Assembly: GCA_963843465.1 (NCBI GenBank)
Contig: CAWJKP010000009.1
Span: 434,001 to 498,000 of the forward strand
Source: CAWJKP01 sp963843465
GTDB lineage: Bacteria; Planctomycetota; Planctomycetia; Pirellulales; Thermoguttaceae
Reading direction: 5' to 3'
Length of the DNA stretch: 64,000 bases
The position numbers and the translations under genes were made by a program. Shown in pieces: positions 17,432 to 27,342 of the stretch (the first letter of the stretch is position 1; each line of letters opens with the position of its first letter). The notes beneath the pieces were generated by a model. The model ran no database searches and was not told the DNA's origin. It saw only the letters and a program-made list of their open reading frames with translations.

Positions 17432-18181
17432 TCACGCCACCAGCCGCACGCCTTGAATCTCGGTGCCGGTAGCGCCGCAGAGGAACTCCTCGAAGATCCT
17501 CAGGTCCAAGGCCGAGGCCGACTCGCTCTCGGGATGGAACTGGGTGCCCAGGGCGAACCAGTCGTCACGGACGCTCTCGATGGCTTCCACCACGCCGTCC
17601 GGGCAGCGGGCGGTGACGGCAAAGCCCGGGGCCACCTCGTCGATCGCCATGTGGTGCAGGCTGTTCACCCGGATCTCCCCCTCGCCGTACACCCGCTCCA
17701 TCAACGAGCCCTTCTCCACCACCAGGGCATGGCGGTGCGCCGGATCGAGGGAATCCTGGTGCGGCAGGGCCCGCGGCAGGTCCTCGGGAATGTGCAGAAA
17801 CAAGTTGCCGCCTTGCGAGACGTTCAACAACTGCATGCCCACGCCGATGCCGAAGACGGGCATCCGGCGATCGGCCACCTGGCGGATCAGCATCCGGTCG
17901 AACTCCTCGCGGCGGGCGTCCAACAGGCGGACCGAGGGATGAACCATGAAGCCGTCGCGGCGGGGATCCAGGTCGCTGCCGCCGATCATCACCACGCCGT
18001 CCAACACGTCCAGCACCTGTGCCAGGTCGCTTTCCTCGGCCAGCGGCGGAATCACCAGGGGGATGGCCCCGGCCTTGGTCAGGGAATCGAAGTATCCCGC
18101 ACAGAGGTAACTGAAGGCCGGAGCGTCCTTCCTGGCCGACCGGAAATCCGCGTTCAGACCGATCAACGGCTTTCGATTCAT
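17432..18181 (-). CDS. Class I glutamine amidotransferase-fold protein (peptidase C26/PuuD-like), nucleophile Cys absent
   Basis: A 249-residue protein with the PuuD/gamma-glutamyl-GABA hydrolase outline: MNRKPLIGLNADFR, VLDGVVMIGGSDLDPRRD, the nucleophile-elbow strand FGIGVGMQLLNVSQGG and the closing QFHPESE His-Glu pair. In active members the elbow reads GIC-R-GMQ; here the Cys is Gly and the Arg is Val, so the classical hydrolase mechanism cannot work. ATG 18181 has AAGGAG seven bases upstream, a clear start. The protein may be a non-catalytic binding or scaffold homologue (inference). Confidence 0.82.
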   Translation of the reverse strand: MNRKPLIGLNADFRSARKDAPAFSYLCAGYFDSLTKAGAIPLVIPPLAEESDLAQVLDVLDGVVMIGGSDLDPRRDGFMVHPSVRLLDARREEFDRMLIRQVADRRMPVFGIGVGMQLLNVSQGGNLFLHIPEDLPRALPHQDSLDPAHRHALVVEKGSLMERVYGEGEIRVNSLHHMAIDEVAPGFAVTARCPDGVVEAIESVRDDWFALGTQFHPESESASALDLRIFEEFLCGATGTEIQGVRLVA

Positions 18182-18965
18182 CTCACACTCCTTGATAAGA
18201 CACGTCCTGTGCTTCATCGCCACGATACACGCCGAGAGACGGCCGGGAATCCAGGGAGAGACGCTCGAAGGCCTTACGGCCGAGCCGAGAGCGAGGAGCA
18301 CAGACGCGCCCAAGTGATGCCCGCGGGGGGAACAACTCGGGGTCGGTCTGGCGTCGTTCCCTGACGACCAGCCGGCAAGCAATCGAGCCCCGGTTCCTCT
18401 CGCTGCCCGACAACGACGGAAGCCCTAAGCTTCCAGGAACCGGGCCAGGGCAAGCCCTGGATCGACATCCCTATCGTTTCGTCTCGCAACTCCTTGAGTA
18501 ATGTGCATCACGTGCAGGTGGATGCAAGTCGCAGCGGACTTTATAATCGGCGTCACTCGGCGATGCAAGAATTTTACTACATTTTGCGTCCGTTAATTTT
18601 CCTGACCACCATATTTTGTGTTGCTAGCACCGCTAGCGTTGTGGGTCCCCACAAGGTTAGTGGCCAGTGGCCAGTGCGTAGGTTATGCTTCAGCATAACA
18701 CGTCGGTCCCTTAATGTATAGCCTAGTGACTCACGGACACGGCGAGCCATTACGTCTCCCCCTCTTCACTAACCACTGACCACTCGTAAGCGTTCACGGG
18801 GACTGTCCCCTTCGGCACTGCCAGGGGGACAGGTCCATGTTTTCGGCCTTACGTCCAACGGCGAAAAGCGCTTTCTCGCCGAAAAATGGACCAGTCCCCG
18901 ACGTGGCCGTGAACGCTTACCCACTGATCACTGACCACTGACCACTGATCACTAGCCACTAGCGT
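18182..18965. other. Long intergenic region carrying several repeat families
   Basis: 784 bases with no supported gene. Contents: the palindrome ggttatgcttcagcataaca (18680-18701), several ggtcagtggtcagtgg-type words (18656-18675, 18769-18790 and 18920-18962), and a fold-back element with cacggggactgtcccc and ggaccagtccccgacgtg words (about 18795-18915). The last directly precedes the OleA-like gene. Two AT-rich stretches around 18545-18620 could hold promoters. Confidence 0.55.
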
Positions 18966-20051
18966 ATGCGGTTTTCCTACAACAACGTCTGCCTGGAGGC
19001 TTTCAGCTACACGCTGCCGGAGGAGGTCGTCACCTCGGCCCAGATCGAGGCCCGGCTGGAGCCGCTCTACCGCCGGCTGCGGCTGCCGGAAGGACGGCTG
19101 GAGCTGATGACCGGCATCACCGAGCGGCGGTTCTGGCCGGCCGGCATGTTGCCCGGCCAGATGAGCGTCCAGACGGCGGAAAAGGCGATCCGCATCGCCG
19201 GGCTCGACAAGCGCCACGTCGGCGCCCTGGTCCACGGTTCCGTCTCGCGCGACTACGTCGAGCCGGCGACCGCCTGCGCGGTCCACCACCGCCTGGGCCT
19301 GCCCGAGGGCTGCATGATCTACGACCTCTCCAACGCCTGCCTGGGACTGCTCAGCGGCGCCGTGCAGGTGGCCGCCATGATCGAGCTGGGGCAGATCCGC
19401 GCCGGCGTGGTGGTAGGCACGGAGAGCGGCCGTGGGCTGGTCGAGAACACGATCCGCCAGCTCAACAGCGACACCTCCTTGTCCCGCAACGACATCAAGT
19501 CGGCCCTGGCCTCGCTGACCATCGGCTCCGGCAGCGCGGCGATGGTGCTGGTCGATCGCGGCTTGAGCCGCAGCGGCAACCGCCTGCTGGGCGGAGTGGC
19601 CCGGGCCAATACCAATTTCTGCCATCTCTGCCGCGGCGGAGGCGACGAGTCGGCCGGCGCCGCAGAACTGCTCATGTCGACCGACTCCGAAGCGCTCTTG
19701 CAGCAGGGCGTCCAGACCGCCCGGCTGGCCTTCGACGAGTTCCTCGATACGCTCGGCTGGCAGAAGGCCCGGATCGACAAGACTTTCTGCCACCAGGTCG
19801 GCCGGGCCCATCAGAAGCTCCTCTTCGAGGCCCTGGGACTCGATCCGCGGATCGACTACGCCACCTTCGATCGCCTGGGAAACACCGGCGCGGTGGCCTT
19901 GCCCATGGCCGCCGCCATGGGCATCGAGCAAGGACGCCTGGCCGCCGGCGATCGCGTCGCCATGCTGGGCATCGGCTCGGGGATCAACGTGCTGATGCTG
20001 GGCCTGGATTGGCAGAAGAGCCTGGTTGATGAGGAACTTCCCCCTCGTTGA
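18966..20051 (+). CDS. Thiolase-superfamily 3-oxoacyl-ACP synthase III, OleA-like
   Basis: A 361-residue KAS III-fold protein with catalytic C125 (DLSNACLGLLSG), H276 (CHQVGRAH) and N306 (RLGNTGAVALP). The stretch GSVSRDYVEPATACAVHHRL includes Glu99; from memory this matches the VSRDYxEPxTA segment of OleA, whose glutamate reaches the partner monomer's active site in the Claisen condensation of two acyl-CoAs. The end LGIGSGINVLMLGL also matches OleA. OleA makes beta-keto acids that lead to long-chain olefins or related products. OleB, OleC and OleD are not nearby, so the product is uncertain. The gene's 3' end overlaps the convergent gene by 68 bases. Confidence 0.8.
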   Translation: MRFSYNNVCLEAFSYTLPEEVVTSAQIEARLEPLYRRLRLPEGRLELMTGITERRFWPAGMLPGQMSVQTAEKAIRIAGLDKRHVGALVHGSVSRDYVEPATACAVHHRLGLPEGCMIYDLSNACLGLLSGAVQVAAMIELGQIRAGVVVGTESGRGLVENTIRQLNSDTSLSRNDIKSALASLTIGSGSAAMVLVDRGLSRSGNRLLGGVARANTNFCHLCRGGGDESAGAAELLMSTDSEALLQQGVQTARLAFDEFLDTLGWQKARIDKTFCHQVGRAHQKLLFEALGLDPRIDYATFDRLGNTGAVALPMAAAMGIEQGRLAAGDRVAMLGIGSGINVLMLGLDWQKSLVDEELPPR

Positions 20052-21177
20052 GGATCCCTTCCTTGGCCAAGGCATCTGCAATCTTCCGGAGCTGTTCCCG
20101 CCGCCCCGCCGAGAAATCCGCGTCGTGCCAATTGAGGTTGAGAATGCGCGTTATGGCCACGATGGTCTCCCGCCGATTCGATGAATCCCCGGGTGTCTCC
20201 TTCTTCTCTCTTCCTTCCCCGTCGCGGCAGCATTCGTACAGGAGCCTGGCGTCCTCTCGCGTGCCTATCCGGCACAAAGGCCTTGCACCATGCTCCCAAC
20301 GAACCCATACGGGCGCATCCTTGCTGCCAGCCACTAGACGAAAGAGCGGCAGGTAAGCTGGCGCTGCCGCGTCCTCTTCCCGACTCCACCCGACCGAGAG
20401 AAAGCTGTAGTGTGAGAAAAGAAGAGGATACAGCACATAGTCCCCCCGACCGCCGTCCAGGTCCTTGATCGTGGAGAACGCGCCCGTAGTCTTGATGAAC
20501 TGTTCGATATCCTGATGCGCCATGGTCAGGTACTTGGTCTCCTTCGTGGCACAGGTCAGACCGGCAATCGCTGCGCGGCGAAGCCAAGTGTCATGGCTCT
20601 TCAGGAACGGGACCAATGCTTTTGATTCCGCCTTCTGCAGGATCGGGGAGACCTGTAGAATGAGATGACGCTGCCTGTTGGCGGAGGTCTCGTTCTTCAG
20701 TTCCAGAAGAAGTTCCGCTGCAAGTATCCTTTTGGCATCTTCGCCGTCCTTCGCGGTCCGCAACGTTTCCTTGCTCAGGGGGACCACGGAGCAAAGGTAG
20801 TAGCCGTCTCGTTTGTCCCCCCAGTCCGTCCGGAGCACGAGCGCGCATCGCACGCCTTCCCGAAAGGCCAGCAACCCGGCCGGCCAATGGAAGGCCGTCG
20901 CAGGAATGACGAGAGTCTGCCCCTTGTAGGTCTGCTGGCCCAAGATGACGGTCGTGACGGTGAATCGAAAACTGACGTCCGCCGGATAATCCTCGACTAC
21001 GGGAGGACGCGGTCTTATGTCCGTTGCGGCGATGTGCCCGGCAACGATCAATTTGGGATCGTGCCGGGAGTAGATCGCGTGGTCCAACTGCTCGTTGAGA
21101 GCCATCATGTAGGCTGACGCCTTCGCTGCGAGAAGCGTGAGGGCCGCACAGAAGATCGTGCCAAGGGCCTTCTTCAT
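19984..21177 (-). CDS. Secreted protein of unknown function
   Basis: A 397-residue protein. A signal peptide is clear (MKKALGTIFCAALTLLAAKASA). The mature part contains a beta-rich first half (VSFRFTVTTVILGQQTYKGQ, SVVPLSKETL) and a helical second half that could be HEAT-like (ESKALVPFLKSHDTWLRRAAI, KETKYLTMAHQDIEQFI). I do not recognise a family. ATG 21177 is chosen for the signal peptide and a GGGGGA eight bases upstream; the longer frame to 21285 has none. It is convergent with and overlaps the OleA-like gene by 68 bases, which is unusual and leaves no room for a terminator between them. Confidence 0.68.
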   Translation of the reverse strand: MKKALGTIFCAALTLLAAKASAYMMALNEQLDHAIYSRHDPKLIVAGHIAATDIRPRPPVVEDYPADVSFRFTVTTVILGQQTYKGQTLVIPATAFHWPAGLLAFREGVRCALVLRTDWGDKRDGYYLCSVVPLSKETLRTAKDGEDAKRILAAELLLELKNETSANRQRHLILQVSPILQKAESKALVPFLKSHDTWLRRAAIAGLTCATKETKYLTMAHQDIEQFIKTTGAFSTIKDLDGGRGDYVLYPLLFSHYSFLSVGWSREEDAAAPAYLPLFRLVAGSKDAPVWVRWEHGARPLCRIGTREDARLLYECCRDGEGREKKETPGDSSNRRETIVAITRILNLNWHDADFSAGRREQLRKIADALAKEGILNEGEVPHQPGSSANPGPASAR

Positions 21178-21320
21178 GGTTCTGTCCCCCGAACTTGCCG
21201 TGTAAGATAATTTTACTTCCGGAAGGGATAAAGCGTCGGCAGTCCTTGTTTTCGAGAGCTGCCCTTGAAATGACCTTTCGGACAAGGGCTCCGGAGCCCT
21301 TTAATGCACTTGATCTGCCG

Positions 21321-21821
21321 TTACTTCTTCCGCTCCGGCAAGAACCCGTCAAACAACGGCCGCCTGTCCACGGTCGTAATGCCAAAATGCCGGAGGAGAG
21401 CGGCGTCGTTAATGTCATTGGTTCGATACGTCTCCAGTCCGTCCTGCTCGTTTCCTGGCCGGGCCAGCGTCACACTGAGGCTGAACGTCTCCTGCTCGCG
21501 GTAGCTCATGGCTACCTCCCGGATGGTCAGTCCTTGGAGAATCCGCCAAACCATCAGGAGCATCTCCGGGCTTCCGCTGGTTCCGAGGGCCTGTAAGAAA
21601 GCGCGGATCTTGTGCGGATTGCGCTCCGCCTCGGCCCTCAGACTTTCGGGCGCGAACGGCACGTCATCCCGAAACCGACTGCGGAACTCCGCTGTCAACG
21701 CATCGAGTTGTTGAAGCAGGAAAGGGATGGCGCGCTCGCGAGGCGCGTACATGTCGATCATCCAGCCGAGATCGTTGTCGCGCAGCAGACGCTCGAGGAT
21801 GACCGGGGATTCGGGTGTCAT
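21321..21821 (-). CDS. Unknown protein, third gene of the ADP-ribosyltransferase operon
   Basis: A 166-residue soluble protein starting MTPESPVILERLLRDNDLGW. It is helical in its first half; the second half (REVAMSYREQETFSLSVTLA, then EQDGLETYRTNDINDAALLR) is compact and mixed. I do not recognise the family. Its ATG overlaps the stop of the preceding gene as ATGA, so it is translationally coupled to the 126-residue protein and, through it, to the HYD1-type gene. A role as immunity, chaperone or regulator of the ART is inferred only from position. An in-frame start 36 bases upstream is less likely. Confidence 0.62.
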   Translation of the reverse strand: MTPESPVILERLLRDNDLGWMIDMYAPRERAIPFLLQQLDALTAEFRSRFRDDVPFAPESLRAEAERNPHKIRAFLQALGTSGSPEMLLMVWRILQGLTIREVAMSYREQETFSLSVTLARPGNEQDGLETYRTNDINDAALLRHFGITTVDRRPLFDGFLPERKK

Positions 21822-22198
21822 GCTGCCCTCGCGTAGGTGAAAAGGATGTCTGTCCACAACAAGTCATGGATCGCGTTGAGAATGGACCGCATCTCTCCGC
21901 GCTCTGGATCGTCCAGAACAACGGTAATGTCGTCAGGCCGGACGATCAGATAGAGCATCGAGTTTTCGGCGGAGTCCGGACTGTCGGCATCCCAAGCGGC
22001 TTCCGCGTCGGCGTCGTGGTAAGCCAGAAGTTCTCGTACGCTGGCAAACGGGATGTCTTCGTGCCGTTGGTACTTTTCCCCTGTAACGGCGTCCTCAAAT
22101 CGGACGCTGGGCCAGAATCGCTCGATGATCCGAACGCAGGCTTCCAGCGAGGCGCAGTCGCCGACGGCCGGGAACACAATGTCGTTTCCACCGATCAT
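21818..22198 (-). CDS. Unknown protein, putative immunity partner of the ADP-ribosyltransferase
   Basis: A 126-residue protein, acidic and Trp-containing (SLEACVRIIERFWPSVRFED, SMLYLIVRPDDITVVLDDPE), with an alternating strand/helix outline that resembles small immunity proteins of polymorphic toxins. No named family is recognised. Its ATG overlaps the ART gene stop as ATGA, and AAGGAGAGG precedes it, so it is made together with the ART. Position directly downstream of a toxin-type domain is the usual place for an immunity gene. The function is inference. Confidence 0.62.
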   Translation of the reverse strand: MIGGNDIVFPAVGDCASLEACVRIIERFWPSVRFEDAVTGEKYQRHEDIPFASVRELLAYHDADAEAAWDADSPDSAENSMLYLIVRPDDITVVLDDPERGEMRSILNAIHDLLWTDILFTYARAA

Positions 22199-22569
22199 CT
22201 GAACCTCTCCTTTGCCTTATCCGTTTCCCCGTGAGGCCCCTGCCTGGTCGCCTCCACGGAGTAGTCTCGCTCGCTGTAATAGACGTGATCCCCTCTCCCG
22301 CCCCGCAGCCGAAGGAGGTCGTCGCCGCCCGAAAAACTGAAGTAGAATTTGGTCTTCTCAGCGCACCCGCGAACGAACAATCGTTTACCGAGATTCCTCG
22401 TCCCAGGTGGCAACGTGGTAAAATACACGGCTTTGCGGTGAGCGCCGGGCGGCTTCGACGCCCTAAAGAGCCACACGACCTGCGAACTGATGGCCTTGTA
22501 GCCCTTCTCGTTTGTATAATGAAACAAGCTTTCGTCCCCATTCCGATAGCCTGCGGTTACCTCTCGCAT
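22195..22569 (-). CDS. HYD1-signature ADP-ribosyltransferase domain protein
   Basis: A 124-residue stand-alone domain of the Tox-ART-HYD1 type. The order of motifs fits: H17-Y18-T19 in LFHYTNEKGYKAI (NAD-binding strand), VYFTTLPPGTRNLGKRLFV (the second core strand and following turn), then KTKFYFSFSGGDD and a GRGDHVYYSERDYSVEA end. Family members are usually C-terminal toxin tips of secreted or contact-dependent polymorphic toxins that ADP-ribosylate a target. Here there is no delivery domain, signal peptide or Rhs/Hint module; the gene begins directly with the domain. It heads a three-gene overlapping unit. Confidence 0.72.
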   Translation of the reverse strand: MREVTAGYRNGDESLFHYTNEKGYKAISSQVVWLFRASKPPGAHRKAVYFTTLPPGTRNLGKRLFVRGCAEKTKFYFSFSGGDDLLRLRGGRGDHVYYSERDYSVEATRQGPHGETDKAKERFR

Positions 22570-22708
22570 CCGCTGCCCCCGTCCGGGCGGCTATCGTCGA
22601 GGTCGAACGACACACCCAAAATGCCGGGTTTCACGGGGTCCTCTAGCAAATATCCTCTTCTTCTCACCGCCCGTCAAGGGGCTCCGGTCAGGTCCCCCTC
22701 AATCTAAT

Positions 22709-22727
22709 TATGCTATAGCATAACCCA
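22709..22727. repeat. Palindrome ttatgctatagcataa
   Basis: A near-perfect short palindrome of the gttatgctttagcataac family. It occurs between the divergent ART operon and the zincin gene. Other copies are at 18680-18701, 26153-26252, 53378-53398 and 60349-60413. Confidence 0.8.
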
Positions 22728-22737
22728 CGGTGGCAAA

Positions 22738-23499
22738 ATGAAAGTTGTCCCCATGCATCCCGCGATTCCCCGTTGTCTTGCCGCCGGCTGGCTGGCGCTC
22801 TCGGCCGTCGCCGCCTGGGCGGCAGAGCCGCCGCCGGCGGGTTTCGAGCCTACGGAACACTATGCCCGGCGCTCGATCGAAGGCTGGCGGGTGCTGGTCA
22901 ACCAGAAGTTCCTCGACGCCCAGCCCGAGATCGCCCGGCGGACGCTGAGGCTGTTGCGGTTCCAGCTCTTCCAGATTGACAGGAAAGTGCCGCACGAGGC
23001 CGTCAACAAGCTGCGGAAGATTACCATTTGGGTGGAGCAGGCCGAGCCGCACCACCCCTGCATGGCCTATCATCCTGACGCGGGCTGGCTGCGGGAGCAC
23101 GGCATGAACCCCGACAAGGCCAGGTGCGTCGAGGTGGCCAACGCGGAGAACTTCTGGAACTGGACCCGCCAGCAGCCCTGGATGGTCCTTCACGAGCTGG
23201 CCCACGGCTACCACGACCAGTTCCTCGGCGGCTTCGACAACGCCGAGATCCGCCGGGCTTACGCCAGCGCCATGAAGGCCGGGCTCTATCGCTCCGTGTT
23301 GCACGTGGACGGCAAGAATGCGGAGAAGGCTTACGCCGCGACCAACCCCATGGAGTATTTTGCCGAAGGCACCGAGGCCTATTTCGGCACGAACGACTTC
23401 TACCCCTTCGTGCGCACCGAGCTTCGCCAGTACGACCCGGCGATGCACGACCTGCTGGAGAAGCTTTGGGGCGTCCGCCAGGGCTCCGCCGAAAAATAG
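22738..23499 (+). CDS. Secreted zinc metallopeptidase-like protein (HExxH)
   Basis: A 253-residue protein with a signal peptide ending near AWAAEPPP. The zincin motif HELAHGYHD puts H152, E153 and H156 at the metal site; a likely third ligand lies in NPMEYFAEGTEAYFG, as in gluzincin-type families. The order matches planctomycete extracytoplasmic putative metallopeptidases. The substrate is unknown. It stands alone between a palindrome and another repeat. ATG 22738 is used; ATG 22753 is a possible second start. Confidence 0.78.
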   Translation: MKVVPMHPAIPRCLAAGWLALSAVAAWAAEPPPAGFEPTEHYARRSIEGWRVLVNQKFLDAQPEIARRTLRLLRFQLFQIDRKVPHEAVNKLRKITIWVEQAEPHHPCMAYHPDAGWLREHGMNPDKARCVEVANAENFWNWTRQQPWMVLHELAHGYHDQFLGGFDNAEIRRAYASAMKAGLYRSVLHVDGKNAEKAYAATNPMEYFAEGTEAYFGTNDFYPFVRTELRQYDPAMHDLLEKLWGVRQGSAEK

Positions 23500-23512
23500 A
23501 TTGGGGAATTGC

Positions 23513-23571
23513 GTAGGACGGATTGCTAATCCGTCCACGATTTCCGGACGGATTAGCAATCCGTCCTACGA
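23513..23571. repeat. Inverted repeat ggacggattgctaatccgtc
   Basis: gtaggacggattgctaatcc and its complement flank a short tcgacgattt-type centre, with each arm itself nearly palindromic (ggattgctaatcc). It separates the zincin gene from the convergent AAA ATPase gene and may act as a bidirectional terminator. Confidence 0.85.
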
Positions 23572-23668
23572 GCAAATCGAGAAGTTATTTTTCGGCGGAG
23601 TCTGGGCGTCGCGTCGAACGTGCTGTTGGCCGGGGTTGAGACGCCCGCCTGGATAGCCGCACCAGGCC

Positions 23669-25082
23669 TTACATCACGGCGAAGTAGTTCTCCACGGCCA
23701 GGTCGAGATACTCGCAGGTCAGCTCGGCCGGACGCTTATGATAGACGCAGTAGTTGCGGACCTGGAGGAGAAGGTCGCGGGGTTGGCAGAAGCGGAAGGG
23801 GCGGCCGGCCTTGCGGTAGTGCGTCTGGATCAGGTAGTCGACCGGCTCCGGGCGATACTCGACTTCTAACTTGGGGGCCATCATCGCGAAAAGATCGCGA
23901 AACTCCTGCTCGGACGGGTCGATCACTTCGATCTTGTAGGGAATGCGGCGCAAGAACGCCTCGTCGACCAGCTCCCGGGGCTCGAGATTGGTGGAGAAGA
24001 TGATCAATTGGTCGAAGGGAACCTTGAGCTTCTTGCCGTTGGGCAGGTTGAGAAAGTCGCAGCGGGTCTCCAGCGGCACGATCCAGCGGTTCAAGAGGTC
24101 GACGATGCTCATCCGCTGGCGGCCGAAGTCGTCGATCACCAGCGTGCCGCAATTGCTCTTCAGTTGCAGCGGCGACTCGCCGATGCCGCTGGTGCTGCTG
24201 ACCGCCACCTCCAGCGAGGCCATGGTCAGCTCGCCGCCGACGACGATCGATGGCCGGCGGATGCGGACCCATCGCTTGTCGATCCGCCGCTGGTCCAAGA
24301 GGCCCTTGCCCGGCTCCAGCGGCACTTCCACGTGGCTCACCGGATCGAACAGCCGCAGGACCTCGCCGTCGGCGCCCAGCGCGGGGGACCCAAATGGTGG
24401 TGCCGAAGGCCCGGGTGATCCGCTCGGCGATGCTCGTCTTGCCGTTGCCCGGGGCGCCGTAGAGGAACATGCCGCGGCCGGAGTTCGTGGCCGGGCCGAG
24501 GCGGTCGAGCATCCGCGGGTTGACCAGCAGCCCTTCGAAGGCCCGCCGCAGGTCGGCGTCGGTGGGATGATGGCCCGTCAGGGACTGCGCGGCGACGCTG
24601 GCGACGTAATCGTCCATGGCGACGGGGGCCGCGCCGAAGTAAGTGCAGTGGGCGGAGTAGCTCAGGGCTCGCTCGCGTCCCAGGTCGGTCAACTGGTATT
24701 GGTAATCGCTCATCGGGGCCGACCCCTTGCGGACCACCAGCCGGTCGTTCTTCATGGTCCGCAACAACTCGTCGACGAGTACGAAGGGCAGCTTCACCTG
24801 GTCGGCGATGTCGCGGCCGGCGGCGTCGCCCCGGAAGAGCAGGAACTTGACGACCAGGGCCTCGACCTGGCTATCGGTCAGTCCGGCCGCGGCGAAAGAC
24901 ACCGGCTCGGTGGGAACGAAGCCGCTAGCGTCGCTCTGGAAGGTCTCGGCTGCGGGTTTCTGCGGCGGGCATCTTTCGCTCGGGGCGGGACCCTGCTGTA
25001 TCCGCTTCAACAGCAAGTCGAGCTTGCTATCTTGGACTTCCGTCCATGTGGCGGAACTGTGCACTTCGGCGGGGTTCGTCAT
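23669..25082 (-). CDS. AAA ATPase with N-terminal winged-helix region, single frameshift
   Basis: About 470 residues once joined. The N-terminal half has a helix-turn-helix-like stretch (GLTDSQVEALVVKFLLFRGD, RDIADQVKLPFVLVDELLRT). Walker A is FLYGAPGNGKTSIAERI; Walker B is GTLVIDDFGRQRMS; sensor 1 is LIIFSTNLEPREL with the arginine-finger region AFLRRIPYKIEV. The frame breaks at the G5 run 24383-24387: removing one base joins TTIWVP to ALGADGEVLRLFDPV. The ATP site and its downstream half are then continuous, so I treat it as one gene. Planctomycete genomes carry many such MoxR/helicase-RuvB-like ATPases; the substrate is unknown. ATG 25082 is the preferred start. Confidence 0.75.
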
Positions 25083-25397
25083 GCGATTCGGCCAGTGGCT
25101 GCTGGGGGAAGTCTGGGACGGGGCAATCGCGGTCTGTCCAGCAAATCTAGCTTTCGCGCCGTGCGGGTCAAACCGGCGTGGGGCGGATTGTAAGGGTTCG
25201 GGGGATGGCAAGGGCGGCAGGGCCTCTTATAATGCGTTTCTGTTGGCGAGAGGATTAAGTAGGGTGGGACAAGGCCGCCTTGGCGGCCGCCGGCCCACCA
25301 TGCTTTAGCAAGACCGGTGGGCCGGCGCTCGTTCACGCGAGCTTGTCCCACCCTACAAGCTTGGGCGGGAGCGATGACCGAAGGTTGCAGGTCGCCA
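25083..25397. other. Intergenic region with a full GGTGGGACAAG palindrome
   Basis: 315 bases between divergent genes. 25261-25356 is a full copy of the element whose arms read agggtgggacaaggccgcc and gcgagcttgtcccaccctac around ggcccacca/tggtgggcc. The remaining ~170 bases carry no gene I can support, although the ATPase frame stays open to 25211. Confidence 0.7.
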
Positions 25398-26171
25398 ATG
25401 CGGATCGGTGCGGTGGCGTACCTCAACGCCCAGCCGTTGGTCTACCACCTGTCGCGGCTGGCGCCGTGCGCCGAAGTGGTCGTCGATTTGCCTAGCCGGC
25501 TGGCCGACGATCTGGCCGCAGGCCGACTGGACGTGGCGTTGATCCCGTCGGTCGAGTACTTCCGCCATCCGGGCTACCGGATCGTCGGCGATGCTTGCGT
25601 GGCGTGCGATGGGCCCGTGATGAGCGTGAAGCTCTTCGGCCGCGTGCCGGCCGAGCGGATTACGACGCTGGACCTGGACGAGGGCTCCCGGACCAGTGCC
25701 GCGCTGGCGCGGATCCTCTTGGCCGAGCGGTTGGGGCTAAGTCCGAACCTGCGGCCATTGCCCATCGGCGATTCGCTCGGCGACTCGACGGCCGACGCGG
25801 TGCTCTTGATCGGCGACCGGGCGATCCGCGAGCCTGCGGGCACTTTCGCGTTCATTTGGGACCTGGGCGAGGAGTGGAGCCGCTGGACGGGTCTGCCCTT
25901 CGTGTTTGCCATGTGGGTCGCGCGGCCGGGGGTCGACCTGGGCAACCTGGCCGCAGCCCTCTCCGCAGCCCGGGACGAAGGGGTCCGCCGGCTGGACGAG
26001 ATTGCCGCAAGGGAGTCGCTGAAGCTGGCAATCCCCGCGACGATCTGCCGCCGCTATCTCCGCGACCACCTCCGTTTCGAGCTTGGTCCGCGGCAACGGG
26101 AGGGACTGGAGCGATTCCGCCTGCTGGCCGCCGCCCACCAGCTTACCCCGGTAGGTTATGCTTCAGCATGA
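25398..26171 (+). CDS. mqnA: Chorismate dehydratase
   Basis: A 257-residue periplasmic-binding-protein-fold enzyme. MRIGAVAYLNAQPLVYHL, the family start, is followed by ADDLAAGRLDVALIPSVEYF (substrate loop), GPVMSVKLFGRVPAERI and DAVLLIGDRAI. MqnA converts chorismate to 3-enolpyruvyl-benzoate, the first step of the futalosine route to menaquinone. A start at ATG 25374 (GGGAG two bases upstream) is also in frame; 25398 matches family length. The last residues (GYASA) come from the palindromic repeat. It lies 100 bases upstream of mqnC on the same strand. Confidence 0.9.
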   Translation: MRIGAVAYLNAQPLVYHLSRLAPCAEVVVDLPSRLADDLAAGRLDVALIPSVEYFRHPGYRIVGDACVACDGPVMSVKLFGRVPAERITTLDLDEGSRTSAALARILLAERLGLSPNLRPLPIGDSLGDSTADAVLLIGDRAIREPAGTFAFIWDLGEEWSRWTGLPFVFAMWVARPGVDLGNLAAALSAARDEGVRRLDEIAARESLKLAIPATICRRYLRDHLRFELGPRQREGLERFRLLAAAHQLTPVGYASA

Positions 26172-26252
26172 CATCGCTTATGCTCCAGCATGACAGGCGA
26201 GTGATAGGCAATCGTTGCCTCCGGATTCCGTTATGCCAAAGCATAACCTACG
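26153..26252. repeat. Cluster of gttatgcttcagcat palindromes
   Basis: Three related palindromes in a row: ggttatgcttcagcatgaca, ttatgctccagcatgacagg and ttatgccaaagcataaccta. The first overlaps the 3' end of mqnA and provides its stop. The group occupies the whole mqnA-mqnC gap and may form a hairpin in the shared transcript. Confidence 0.85.
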
Positions 26253-26271
26253 AGACGGGAAGGAATGCCGC

Positions 26272-27342
<1,071 letters not shown>

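Noticed and set aside
24341..24480. A second, separate ATPase gene suggested by the frame change in the AAA gene
   Set aside because: The two frames carry complementary halves of one AAA domain (Walker A in one, Walker B and sensor in the other), so one gene with an indel is the better explanation.
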